In this document: one piece after another, positions 38,494 through 49,211 of the stretch | How the letters are laid out: every line of letters starts with the position of its first letter | Numbering within the stretch: position 1 is the stretch's first letter | Source: Armillaria gallica | Lineage: Eukaryota; Basidiomycota; Agaricomycetes; Agaricales; Physalacriaceae | Direction of reading: 5' to 3' | NCBI GenBank assembly: GCA_037576215.1 | Contig: JBANDB010000006.1 | Coordinates: 4,960,001 to 5,024,000 of the forward strand | DNA: 64,000 nucleotides | Made by a program: the position numbers and the translations under genes | Notes under the pieces: generated by a model | Told to the model about the DNA's origin: nothing | Seen by the model: the letters and a program-made list of their open reading frames with translations, nothing else | The model's database searches: none

Positions 38494-40124
38494 ATGACTT
38501 CCATTTGCGACACGCTCCCCTACGACGTCTTGTTGGCCGTCTTTGGTTGCCTTGAGCATGAGCCAAGCGCATTATTTCAATGTGCTTTGGTCAATCGCAC
38601 TTTCAATGAAACGGCCTTGCCCAGCCTCTACAAGCATATTGAAATGACGTGCGATTTCTCTTCAGTTCGAAACGGTGTACGTAAAATCAAAGATTCAAAG
38701 GCGTGTCTCCGCATGATCATCTTGCAGTATTCGTTCTCGTATCCAGCCCTAAAGACGCTAGATAGACGTCCGTACCTCAAACCGTTTGTCCGTACTTTGG
38801 AGCTTCACGGTATCAAAGCTCTCTTCCCGTTCATCTTGACTGGCTTTGTAATACTTCCATAGTTCTAGGATGGTCTACTGAGACCCTTGTTGCCCCTTCA
38901 ACAGACGTCTTAGCGTCCTTGACGAACCTGACCTCTTTCACGATCCGTGAATTTGACGGCCGGCTTCATCCGGTTAACGACTCCATTCTGAGCGGATTCT
39001 TGGACAATCTGACGCGTTGCGCCCATTTGGTAGAAGTTCATATATTATGTCCTCCAGCCAATTCTTCCGATGTTATACGACAGCTTTCAAACTTCCCATC
39101 ATTGCGACGAGTCACCTTGACGAAGCCCATGCCGGTGTTACTGTCCGTGAACGCAGAGGGTTTGGCGGACTCCAAAGTCATGGAAGCCATGCAATCATGG
39201 GATTCATTGGCCATTCTTGTAAGTCCATTCAAAGTCAGACCTGACGCGACTACCTACGTCTGACTGGTACTTCGATGAAGGGTCCATTTTATGTGCACCT
39301 TCACACACTCCCCTAGCTGGACAACCTCAGATCCTTTACCTTTGGCGCGCATCATCGTTTCGATAAATATCAGCTCTTGAACTTGCTATCCAAGGTTCCA
39401 AACCTAACGGATCTCGATATATACTATGACGACTTCCTCAACGTGGGCCCTCGTGTGCACTCGTCTAGAGAGCCCAAGTTTTCCGGATTTGCTTCTATGA
39501 AAGACCTTATTGTGCGGCATCAAGGTGTTGGAAGCCTTGGGGCCTACACCGAGCTGTTCAGATGGGTCAAGCTTGTCGCTTCCCGATCACCGCTGACAGG
39601 GCTCAGTATTATCGCTGATGATGAACGCGAATGTAGATCTAAAGCCACAAGGATTCTTTTGGACTGGATACAAACCAAACCAGACCTTACGCTATTGAAT
39701 ATTCCCTATGTTCAGCTTTCAAACGCTGACCTGCAGTGGGCCTTCTGCAATTCCAACGTCGAAGTCTTATCCATGTACTTCTCTACGGCAGAAATGCTGG
39801 TATGTCTTAAGCACATTCGGTTCAATGATGATTATCCCATAATGTGTGCATTAGATGATCGACCCGACGAAATCATCTCTTGTTGCTTTATACCTTCGTT
39901 CAAAGATACAACATACATCTCTGACCAAGACTATGGTTCATGTTGAAAGCCCTGGCGCCCTGAAACGCGTTAATTCTGGGAGAAAGTTCCGGGCGTTACC
40001 GTTAGTGCAGGTTTGCGTTTTCTATGCCTTCCCTTTTGCCTTGACCTCAGCACTACTTTAGATGCTTTGGACTATCAATCCTTTGAGCCTACGTCGCGGA
40101 GTAGACCCCCTTGAGGACTATTAG
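38494..40124 (+). CDS. F-box-like protein with leucine-rich region
   Basis: Probable substrate adaptor of an SCF ubiquitin ligase, from a family greatly expanded in mushrooms. The start at 38494 reads MTSICDTLPYDVLLAVFGCL then FQCALVNRTFNETALPSLYK, a typical degenerate fungal F-box. Leucine-rich segments follow (LASLTNLTSFTIREFDG, LSNFPSLRRVTLTK, LLSKVPNLTDLDIYYDDF). Introns lie near 38850-38910, 39220-39315 and 39799-39852. The last splice, about 40012-40060, gives the end LVQMLWTINPLSLRRGVDPL with TAG at 40122-40124; without it the frame would stop at 40061. The first intron join is not resolved by eye. Targets unknown. It begins only about 200 bases after laccase 1 ends. Confidence 0.7.
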
Positions 40125-42271
40125 GATACACATGTGCCTCATTTTTACTGTTGTACCGGGCGAGCTGCCGGAGCGGCAGCATATAGACATTGGGCCAAGC
40201 CCTTGAGCCTTAGCATCGCATGTTCAATGGCATGCCCTCTCAGCATGAGAAAAAGGGAGAAAGCGACCGAGGTTCTGTCCTCGAAGGTCGCCGTGCCTCA
40301 ATGTAAACCTCATCTCCTTTCATGACGAAGTCGGCCGCCATGCTGAGGTATTTTTTGACTCACACACAAAACACGATGAATCAGAGGGAATGCGTGCAGA
40401 GATGGGGTAGTAAACGGGCATTGATGATATGCCCGAATCGTCTAGGCATCCTTTTCTGCGACTTGTGACCTGACTGAACCAGTTCGAAAATTTCAGAGGA
40501 CAACGCTTGGAGTGGCAAGCATTGGCAATCTTGATGGACGGAGCTCGAAATTAGGACCTACTTCGAACATGAACGAGGTACCCAGGTCAGCCCCTGGCAG
40601 TGTGGCAGAGACTCGGCACCAAATGAAGTGAAAGAGTTCGAGCCATGGCGCGCAATCATGGTATCATGAGCACTCATTTCTCACATCATTCTCTCCTTCC
40701 TTGTTGTCTTCGTCAACTTCAACGAACGGTCAGAAGCCTGACCAACAAGCGCCCATAAATCATGAGAATTCAATCAATGGCGGAAGTACGGCGCTGCGTG
40801 TCCAAACAACTTATCTAGCCAAGATAAGTGCATCGAATAAAAACCACAGGAAGCATCTGAAAAACATCGAAAGAACACGCACAATAAAAAAACCCGGATA
40901 AATCTTGAATGAGATTCCAATTTCCATTCGATATTCCAGGAAGGTCCGCGGGTACAGCCACTGTCCTGACTTAAATCACATTGAAGCCAGTCATCAAACT
41001 TTTGGCATCATGCGACGACCGAGTATGTCTACCTCGGCCGTATACCCTCTAAGCTAACATTTATCTTCAGTTCCGCATTCACTTCTTCATCATTCAGCCT
41101 CCGCCTCCTCGGGTACTTCCCAAGTCTGCACACCGGCTCGCTTGCTACGCGTTGAATCTCAATACTGCCGAACTACGTGAACAAATATCCAATAAGCATA
41201 TTCTGCTGGAGACTGACGTGCCGTATATGTGATCCCGATGAATGTACACTGGAGGCGAACAGTCGAGGTTGCCGTTTTCGCTGATGACACTTTGGACGGC
41301 AGAGTTCATTGGATGTGGTAAGGGAAGGCGCCAAGAGGGTACCCGGAGAGTGAGAGCCATTCAGTAGGAGGTAAGGGCTGTCGGTGAGACTAGACGGCCG
41401 TCTCATGATGCTGTGTTGGCACATTGCCGAAGAGGAAGCGATGGCTCGAACTCCGAGATGGTATAAATTACCGTTATCATTGTTTTCTTCTTATTTCTAA
41501 CCTCATTTTCACAGGGTGCATCTAGCAACAGATTATACTGTTGGACAACGTGGTTATATGCTATGGCAGTTACAGAGGAGTACAGGAGATAAGTTTTACC
41601 GTTCTTGCCCAGTCAGATTTGTTCTCTGCTAGAGACGATGAACGAGACGTTCTGTCGAGTTCCGTCAAAAGAATACCAGCCTTTTCCTCATTCTTCTCGA
41701 CGTGCTGGTAAGATCCTGTCTGCTTGAAACATTGCCTCGAAACTTGGTGTTTGTCCGTTCCACCAAGTCCTACCGCTGTAAACAATGAGAGGAAACTCAC
41801 CTTATCTTGAGAATATAACTGATGTCCGAGAGATCATCGTTGTATGATGTTCGATGCTACGCAGATGTATGTATGTATGTACTCGATATTAGCCGTTCAT
41901 GTTTCAAAAGGGTGGAAGAAGACGGAGACGGCGACAGGGCAGATGGCCTCTTGCGGGACCCGGGTATGTAGACCACTAGAATGGCCGAGGATCAGGCTGC
42001 TTGAACGTGGGCCCTCCCTCGATGCCTTTTTTGAGCCTCTCTGCAACTTTTGTAGACTCCAAATTCACTTACAGTCCCATGCTTTCCCTGAAGATACAAC
42101 TTAAGAGGCTGGTGCTGGCTACGAGGAGTCTGTAAGAGTAATTCGTCTTATATCAAAGCGGCATGAAAGGAATGAACATGGATTTAGTTCTAGAGGTAGT
42201 ATTCAATATATGGTGCATTTTATGGTGCGAGGAGTGGCACTTTCCCAAAGAGCATACAGAAACTATAATTA
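40125..42271. other. Intergenic, no supported gene
   Basis: Short frames only; a 71-codon minus-strand frame at 41145-41360 looks mildly coding but has no motif or partners. An ATGT microsatellite lies at about 41866-41881. The region is A/T-richer than its neighbours. Confidence 0.45.
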
Positions 42272-42498
42272 GGGAGGGTCAGAGTTGTCGATTATGGGTC
42301 GATTATGGGACCGATTATGAACACGATTATGGACCCATAATCGTGCCATAATCGACTTCGACTCTGACCACCCTTGTAAAAGACCCCAAAGTGTAATTAT
42401 TATTAATACATAGACTACCCGCTACTTTGAGCGGCGACTTGTTATGTAAGGGCAACGGGATCCATAATCGACTCATAACCGGCGACTCTGACCCTCCC
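42272..42498. mobile_element. MITE, 227 bases, with terminal inverted repeats and TA target duplication
   Basis: The left end at 42272 begins GGGAGGGTCAGAGTTGTCG and continues with ATTATGGGTCGATTATGG. The reverse complement of the right end from 42498 begins GGGAGGGTCAGAGTCGCCG and continues similarly, about 37 bases with four mismatches. Both ends are flanked by TA (42270-42271 and 42499-42500), the duplication left by Tc1/mariner elements. A partial third copy of the end (CGACTTCGACTCTGACCACC) lies inside at about 42353-42372, and the words TCGATTATGG and CCATAATCG recur several times. There is no coding capacity. Confidence 0.82.
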
Positions 42499-42521
42499 TA
42501 TTGACTTTGTTTTGAGTATTT

Positions 42522-44771
42522 TCAATGAAGAATAGTGCACAACTTTTTAGCACCCATACTCTCCCAACTTGGCCTCACTAGCTTCCATCGCCAGTCGATG
42601 ATTTTGAACACTGATGTCTTTAGAAACGTTTGATCAGGCAGGATTTTCCCGACAACGCAGGCAGTCCCGTTTAGTCTAAAATGTTGGCTGGGGGCACATA
42701 GCAATGAATATTCACCATCCGGTATTGGGTATTGATGGTCAGCGGAAATTTTGTATTGCTGCTTCCTTCTATACCAGGACCGCGTTTGGACAGTCAAGCA
42801 TCCTTTGCGGGGCGCTGCCCCCGGCATGGCCAGCCCTTGCACCTGTGCCGATTGAATGCACCGACCATTGTATGAATAAGTACGCGTCTCCATATTGTAT
42901 TCAACACACGGGCCCAAAGAAAGTAAGCTGAGTTCCATTGCGAAAGTGCGCATATTCCAGTTCATAGCCTGCTGCCATGATGGTCTCCATGCATTCCTTT
43001 CGGGCCCGGGTCCATGATACAAAAAGAGCATCCGTAAACGATGATGCCACATCATCACCTTCACCAGAACTGTCCAAGCATCTTCAGCAGACTCCAGCTC
43101 AGAGTGTGCCGGTGCTATGGTCAAGGTTGGATCACCTGTTCCTATGGAATTATCGTTTGAAGTGGTGTTGATCGTTGTGTAACCGTGAGTGGTAGACGTG
43201 GTGGGTCGTGTTTCTTTGTGCGCTGGTGTGTCATCGGATGCCAAAAAGTATGTCAGTGCTGCAACTTTATCCACGTCCTTCTCGGACGTGCGATCTTGCA
43301 ACAGTTGTAGCAAGAGAACCACATCCGAGGCAGCCCCTTCTACGGATACCAGTTGCGACTTGAATCTTTCCCGTACTTCCTCATTCAACAGCTCGTCTCC
43401 CGTATTCCCGCCTATTGTCCAATTTTCACTTGTCTCCTGCAACGTCCATGTGCGTTTGAACCAACTCCGAACACCGTCGGAATCGAAACCATGCTCCAAG
43501 GGCCGTCCAAGCCCGTTGAAGTAGCAAACCACTGGTCCCATTGCATATGCATTTCCGATATTGGGCACATCCAACATCCACTCCCCCGCGCGCAGATCCT
43601 CATTTTGTCCCCCTTTCTGCCTTAAACAGAGGACATCCAACCATGCATACTCTGCTCCGAGATTCAGCATTTCAATACGAACGAGATCAAGGTTGGCATC
43701 TTCTGGAATGGGCACGGGCCATTGATGTCCATTAATGGGAGTGAGCACATTTCTGCGACGGCTGTTGTCCAGCCAGGCATGTGATATCCCCCATGGCGTA
43801 TGCAAGGCAACCCACCAAGGCACCACCCTATTGCTGAAGAGATCCCAGACGCGCCTAGGGGGCATGGTCAGTCCCTCCTCGGTGATCTGGTCATCAACCA
43901 GCGCTTCTCGTCGTATTTCTAGGTCTGTCTCTTCAGAGGTGCGCATTGAATCTTGGATGATGTTCAAGTCGCAGTCAAACCATATGGGGCGGAGATAACC
44001 ATAAACGGTGCCAAAGTCATATTTATTCGAGATGCACGCTTCGAGAAGGGATGACAGAGAAGGGGTGAGGTCGTATTTGGTGCCAAGAGTACTGTTCAGC
44101 ATCTTCAACAACTCATCAACACCGAGGCTGGCACTGGAGGTGTCAGCGAAAGAGGATGGTATGACGGGCTTTGAACCCGTATAGGCTCGTTGATTTGGGA
44201 CTTTAATATCTTCGATCGACAAACCGTCTTCAATGGGAGCTGTGATAGTGACATCGGAGAGGCTTGAATAGTATGTCTTTTTCAGTGGTAGTGTTATTCA
44301 GTACATTTCTATGGGATCTTACAGCTACGTACCTTGTTGTCTCTGCGCGCAGGATTTGTATAGCCCTCGTTTTGAATCCAAAGTTGTCGCCGGTGAATCC
44401 CTAACAACTCTAGTCAGCACGGAGACTTGATGTGGAAGGAAAACGATGGTACATACAACCCCTGCTCATCCCGTTACTACAGGTTACTAGATGTATACAA
44501 GGAGAACCTCAGGGGGGTTGTAGTTGCAACACGGTTCTACCTAGAATGTTATCACCTCGAATCAGTGTGTGTCACTGTTTCACTTACATATAATACTTCC
44601 TTGGATCACGAACTTTGCTCCGCTGACATCGGGAGTAATTGAATTGGCAACGTATTCCCGTGCAAAGTACCCCACCAAGGTATGCCGATGCTCGAAATTC
44701 AACTTGGCTGTCGTCAGCACATCCGACAGCGTCAAAGAAGGACGCGGTGCCCATCTCAATACCACCACCAA
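42522..44771 (-). CDS. HET-like (heterokaryon incompatibility) domain protein
   Basis: HET-domain proteins act in non-self recognition and programmed death in filamentous fungi; basidiomycete members are numerous and mostly uncharacterised. The start at 44771 reads MVVVLRWAPRPSLTLSDVL and LNFEHRHTLVGYFAREY. Two introns (donor GTAAGTG at about 44590; donor GTACGT at about 44338) lead in clean frame through WIHRRQLWIQNEGY and TYYSSLSDVTITAPIEDG into a large final exon. The HET core is seen in GISHAWLDNSRRR, EYAWLDVLCLRQKGG and RSWFKRTWTLQETS. The C-terminal part is variable and ends at 42522. An in-frame ATG at 44222 would give a shorter 566-residue product. The stop lies 24 bases from the MITE, so the element probably sits in or just past the 3' untranslated region. 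Confidence 0.8.
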
Positions 44772-44902
44772 ACATAAACGCGTGTGGGTTCTCGCAGAGT
44801 CAGGCGGTTGTTAGGTAGGTAGTCCCATCGCTCGGATGCGCCTGGGTACAGCATAAACTAGCTATCCATCGACCAAGCCCGTTCCTGTGCGCTGCTAGTG
44901 TG

Positions 44903-45751
44903 CTATTGTATGGCTACATACGAGGACAATCTTTTCCCGCATTGGCGCGAGGAGGTGGGACGTCCATCCATTGGTAGCGTGGACGATGTGTTTGGCGTGA
45001 ATATTGCTGCGGGCGTGTGGATGATGTTGTCATGGATGGAAAGACAGGGAGTGTGCGCGTATAGCTGGAATGAAGAGTACGTCTTGAGCAGCCTTGAGAG
45101 GATCCCCGTGACGAGTCGATATGGATGCACCGCCCCACCTGTCGTTGAGATGACCCCGCACACCCCATCCGCAAGCTGCATTCCCGCCGGCCCATCTGTC
45201 GTACCCCAGCCACCCTTCTCGCTCAGCAGCTCCTCCAAATAGCGCCCCAGCTTCTCCTTGGCTCCCTCAAACACGACTTTGTCAAAAAACAATCCACCTT
45301 GCGACACTGGCTCTCCTCTGTCAGGTCCTCGTCCTCTGCAACGCTAATCAAGCTCGTCCAAATGCGAGAGCCGGAAGCGGATGATCTGTTTTGCTGCCTC
45401 TGCGCCGTGTTTCTTCTTCAAGTCGAGGTAGTCGTGGTATAGCGGCGGCGTGATATGTCCCCCATTTCGCGCTGTGGCCCCAGAACACGCATCCCTCGCT
45501 TCTAACATCACAATCTCCAAGGACCCGTCCGTATCAAGCAGCGTACGCGCAAACGACGTGCCCGTTATCCCAGACCCGATAATCGCAACGTCCGTGGATG
45601 CTGGCAGAGCTGCAGATGAGCTTTCTTCTTGGATGGGCAACGCTGGGATCGACCAAATTGGAGCCGCTTGGAGACGCGCCGGTACAAAGAAATAATCTCT
45701 TGTAGAGCGTCGATAGTCACTGGTAGGAGTGAAAACAATGACTGCCAACAT
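44903..45751 (-). pseudogene. Broken FAD-dependent oxidoreductase (DAO family)
   Basis: The 5' part codes for a good Rossmann start (STDVAIIGSGITGTSFARTL) and the family block ACSGATARNGGHITPPLYHD. At about 45346 the frame meets a stop after HLDEL, while the next expected residues (VAEDEDLTEESQCR) continue in another frame. A second shift near 45290 is needed to reach FFDKVVFEGAKEKLGRY and TTGGAVHPYRLVTGILSRL. A third near 45015 is needed for HAKHIVHATNGWTSHLL and MREKIVLV. The sequence then stops at about 44900, well short of a full-length enzyme (usually over 400 residues). No intron explains these breaks. It lies just upstream of the HET-like gene on the same strand. Confidence 0.75.
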
Positions 45752-47371
45752 AGCTCTTGAAGAGGTGCTACCAGTTGTCCTTCGACGATATCAATGGCTT
45801 GACGATGATCATCGTCGGGATCAGGAACACGGCCCGTCGGGCAAGCGTCAAACTTTCATTAATCATGAACTCCATTTCCGACCATGACTACCGCACAAAC
45901 ACTGAAGTTCAGTTTATAGTGGCGAGGTATATAATTTTTAGGTGGATACAAACTGAAACGTACCAAAATATATCAGTGTTGGGCAAGGACCAAAACACCT
46001 GGAAGGCATTGAATCCGAGTCTTCAAGCAATTGGGGTCCACCGCCCGTCCCTTCCTCACTCTCATTTACGCGACATGGAAAGCTTGTGGAATTGCAGATA
46101 CCATCGTCTGGTACAATCCATCCTGTACGTATCTCGCAGTATATATGAGCCTCATTGTGATCTCCAATTTTTCAGATGCCCCCGGGTCCTGTCGAGCTAA
46201 CAGCGCTAAGTATACCTGCAATGAGTTCATCGTCTTTATGCAACATCACTCGAGTTGAACAGCAGAACCAGGACGAAACCCCTCATTTCGTTGCCTCACA
46301 CTGATCTGCGATAATCCCGGGCCATCCATCATCTATCAAGCTCTCTTTCAAATGCTCGAAAACCGAAATCCACCATCCTTGATTCTCCTTTTCCGTCCTT
46401 TATCAGGGATCTAACTGTCCCGTCGCAAAAATGCAACCCCATCAATTTTCTTGTATCCAATGACCCTATTCGATTCTCAAGGCGTGCGATTCCCTTGCTC
46501 GTGCGCTTGGGCTCTCGTTTGGCGCATTACTTGAAGAACTTATCCATTTAGAGGAGAACTCACTTACGACGGGACGACGTCAGGTTGAGATTCATTCCGT
46601 CCGTATTCCGAAGCTTCTATTGTAACACACATTGTATCTACGTATAACATTTGACGGCCTTTGATGGAATTTGATGAGCAGTAATCACCGAGGGTCGCAT
46701 TACAGTATTAGAAAAAAATTCCATCATTCCATCCCATAACACAGAAGTTCCTCGGACATACTGTCTTTGCAGATACGGAGGTCTCTTGGAATACGGATCG
46801 ATGCGCATCATATGCACGGTGGCGAGAGGAGACTCATCGTCGGCCTTACCCCAATCACATGAAACAGCGCCTCCATTCCTCCCTCCTTCAATCTATTCCA
46901 CCTCTTCATGTTCCCCGCTCCAAGGGAAACCACCACATCCTCCTTACCCAGAACAGCAGCCCGCACCTCGGCCTCAGGCCTCAACGTCGGCGAGCTTAGC
47001 AACCCCCGCCACCCGGTAATTCCGCCGATTTTTGACTGCGTCAATCAAGGTGTCCCTCAGGAAGAACATTGACGGCACCGTGCGCAATTAGCCGTTATAT
47101 TGAAAGACGTTGAGTTCCGTCAAGCGGGGCGCTAAAAATCCTCCCTCTCCCTCTTCGCATTGAATTAGAACAGAACTGACGACCGCGCCAGAAAAATCAA
47201 GACACAAAAGTTATGCACGAGCCGTGCATAATCACTGAGAAGCCCCTCTTCTCAAGACCACCAGGGGTGCCTCCGGGCACCATAAGAAATACGCTCCTCT
47301 GCGAGCCGCAGGGCGTATTAACGACGTGACCCACATCACGTCTCACTCCGTTGTAGATGAAAATTGGGTAC
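45752..47371. other. Intergenic, no supported gene
   Basis: A 147-codon plus-strand frame (45757-46200) and a proline-rich 77-codon frame (46786-47019) have no motif and no convincing splice partners. Nothing else is seen. Confidence 0.45.
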
Positions 47372-47755
47372 TCACCGCATCTTCAAACATGGTAGCTGTA
47401 TACCATTTGGTAGGCCAGTCCTTTGCATATAAGGTAAAACCTCCAAAAGACAAGGATCCATCCTATCGTTCCATACGGTGAGACATGGCGCGAGATCTTC
47501 GAGGTTCGGCGATGTCCGAAGCACTGGCAAGGAAAGGAATTTGTTCACCCCCGGAATACAATCTTCAAGGGTGATCTCGCGTAAGGAGCAGCCAGATCGC
47601 TCAATTAGAAACGGAAGGACGGGAAGATTTACTTCCCGGAACTCTTTTTTGAATAGCTGGACATGAACCTCTTCCAGCCTGGGGATGAATCGAAGGACGT
47701 GTGGGTCTCCGACGTGAAGGGTACGCAGGAAAGGAGGTCGCATATTGTCTGTCAT
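47372..47755 (-). pseudogene. Fragment of an F-box/LRR-type protein
   Basis: The minus-strand frame reads FLRTLHVGDPHVLRFIPRLE, then LPVLPFLIERSGCSLREITL and EDLAPCLTVWNDRM. The spacing of leucines and the phrase LPFLIERSGCSLREITL resemble the C-terminal leucine-rich part of mushroom F-box proteins. No F-box or upstream repeats are found, and the donor-like GTGAGT at about 47374 leads into non-coding sequence. A truncated relic is the likeliest reading; a short real exon of an unseen gene is possible. Confidence 0.45.
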
Positions 47756-47968
47756 GCAGCATGAAGTTCATGCAAGGACTATGATGATCATGCACGTGGC
47801 TCTTGTGAAAACTGTTACAGCCACAGCTGATTCGCCTCTCACACACACACGCCGTATAAAGACGCGGCGTACCTCCAAAGAATTTGCTTCAGTTGTCTTC
47901 TTCCCCTGGCTACCTCCGATATCACGATATCCCATCCTATCTCACACATTATTCTGAACTGATTGACA

Positions 47969-48713
47969 ATGCCTTGGGAACGGACACCTCGATTCAATCA
48001 CCCCGAACGTGTGTTCATGAAGTCTAAAGCTCCGAATCACAGCTAATCTTGCTTCCGCCGGACAATAGATTTTACGAAAGGCGAACGCTCACAATGGTCC
48101 TGCAATGTATGCACTCCTCACCCGCGGCCCAAGTACATGTGTATCAAGCCTGCCTTGGCTCATGAAAAAAAAAGACGCCACAATCGAAACATAGTCAATG
48201 CTAAGCTACCCAAGCAGGAGGAGATGACAAAAGACGAGGCCCGGGATTTGGAACACCGCTACTTCTTTAACCACGTCGGGGAGTATATCCCCTACTGGAG
48301 CAGAGGGGTCGAAACCGCAGAGAGAGGCGAGATTCTGAAACTCGAAGATTATCTGAACCCACTGAATCACGATGGACCGAAGGATCCTTGGGGAACCTCG
48401 AATCAGACCAACGAGAAGTCTTGCGAGGGTGACCATTCTAGCGAATGGATACACGATGATCCTTCTAGTGACCTGGGATCAATACCTGCTAGCCAAGGGA
48501 AAGCTGGGAATAAAAGGCAGGAATCAGGTGACCTTTTCACAAGTTCTTACGCCTTCGTGGAGGACATTGCACGGCAGGAAGGGGCGAATGCCGAGAGGAG
48601 GGGAAGATGCACGACTTCTTCGAAGTAAGGAGCAATTTCCTGCGTCTTAAAGAAGTCTTCGTTTCTGATTTACTCTTCAGATGCCTACGGATAAGAAAGT
48701 GCAACGCATTGAC
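47969..48713 (+). CDS. Hypothetical protein with N-terminal zinc-finger-like segment
   Basis: Not recognised. The start at 47969 (MPWERTPRFNHPE) joins, through an intron of about 80 bases (GTGTGTTC..ACGAAAG), in frame to RERSQWSCNVCTPHPRPKY and MCIKPALAHEKKRRH, giving a C-x2-C..C..H arrangement like an atypical zinc finger. The following exon has EARDLEHRYFFNHVGEYIPY, WSRGVETAERGEILKLEDYL and AFVEDIARQEGANAERR. A donor GTAAGG at about 48627 and acceptor TTCAG at about 48680 follow. Reading on in the current frame ends quickly (CLRIRKCNALTS), whereas the alternative frame MHDFFE + MPTDKKVQRIDELIRSLQ looks far more protein-like. The 3' end may therefore carry a one-base shift. Confidence 0.5.
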
Positions 48714-49211
48714 GAGTTGATACGAAGCTTGCAGACCATGGACGACTGTCAGGATATTTTCCCTTTACTATAATACCGTATATGAGCATTACTCTCACAG
48801 CACAGGAATGATACCTGCTGAATTCCAACGCCCCTAACTCTGGTACCGGCGGCAAATCCCGATCGTGATCGCCTTGATATTTCAAATTATGGTTTCCAAA
48901 ATTAGTTTCAAATTTCACGGAGAACATTGAAGAACTTATAAGCCTGGACTCATGGAGCGCAGTGAAAATCTTATACATGACGCTCGGCTGTTCAATCTTG
49001 AATCGTTTTTCCTGACGGAGAGAATCCTGTCCCTCTAGACTGACCGTTTACAAGCGTCGTTGTAACTGGGCAACTCAAACGGTTCAATACTTGTGGGGGC
49101 GCTCAATCAATGATGCCATCCACTGAATACACGTTTAGCACAACAACTTGGCTACGAAAAAGTTCAAAAACGAAATGAGAGAAGTATTACAGTCCGAATG
49201 AGCGAGCGATA
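48714..49211. other. Intergenic region downstream of laccase 2
   Basis: The 3' flanks of the zinc-finger gene and of laccase 2 meet here. Apart from the possible alternative tail of the former (to about 48772), nothing is seen. Confidence 0.4.

Noticed and set aside
45757..46200. 147-codon open frame on the plus strand as a gene
   Set aside because: There is no motif, no plausible start context and no splice partners; composition is like surrounding non-coding DNA.
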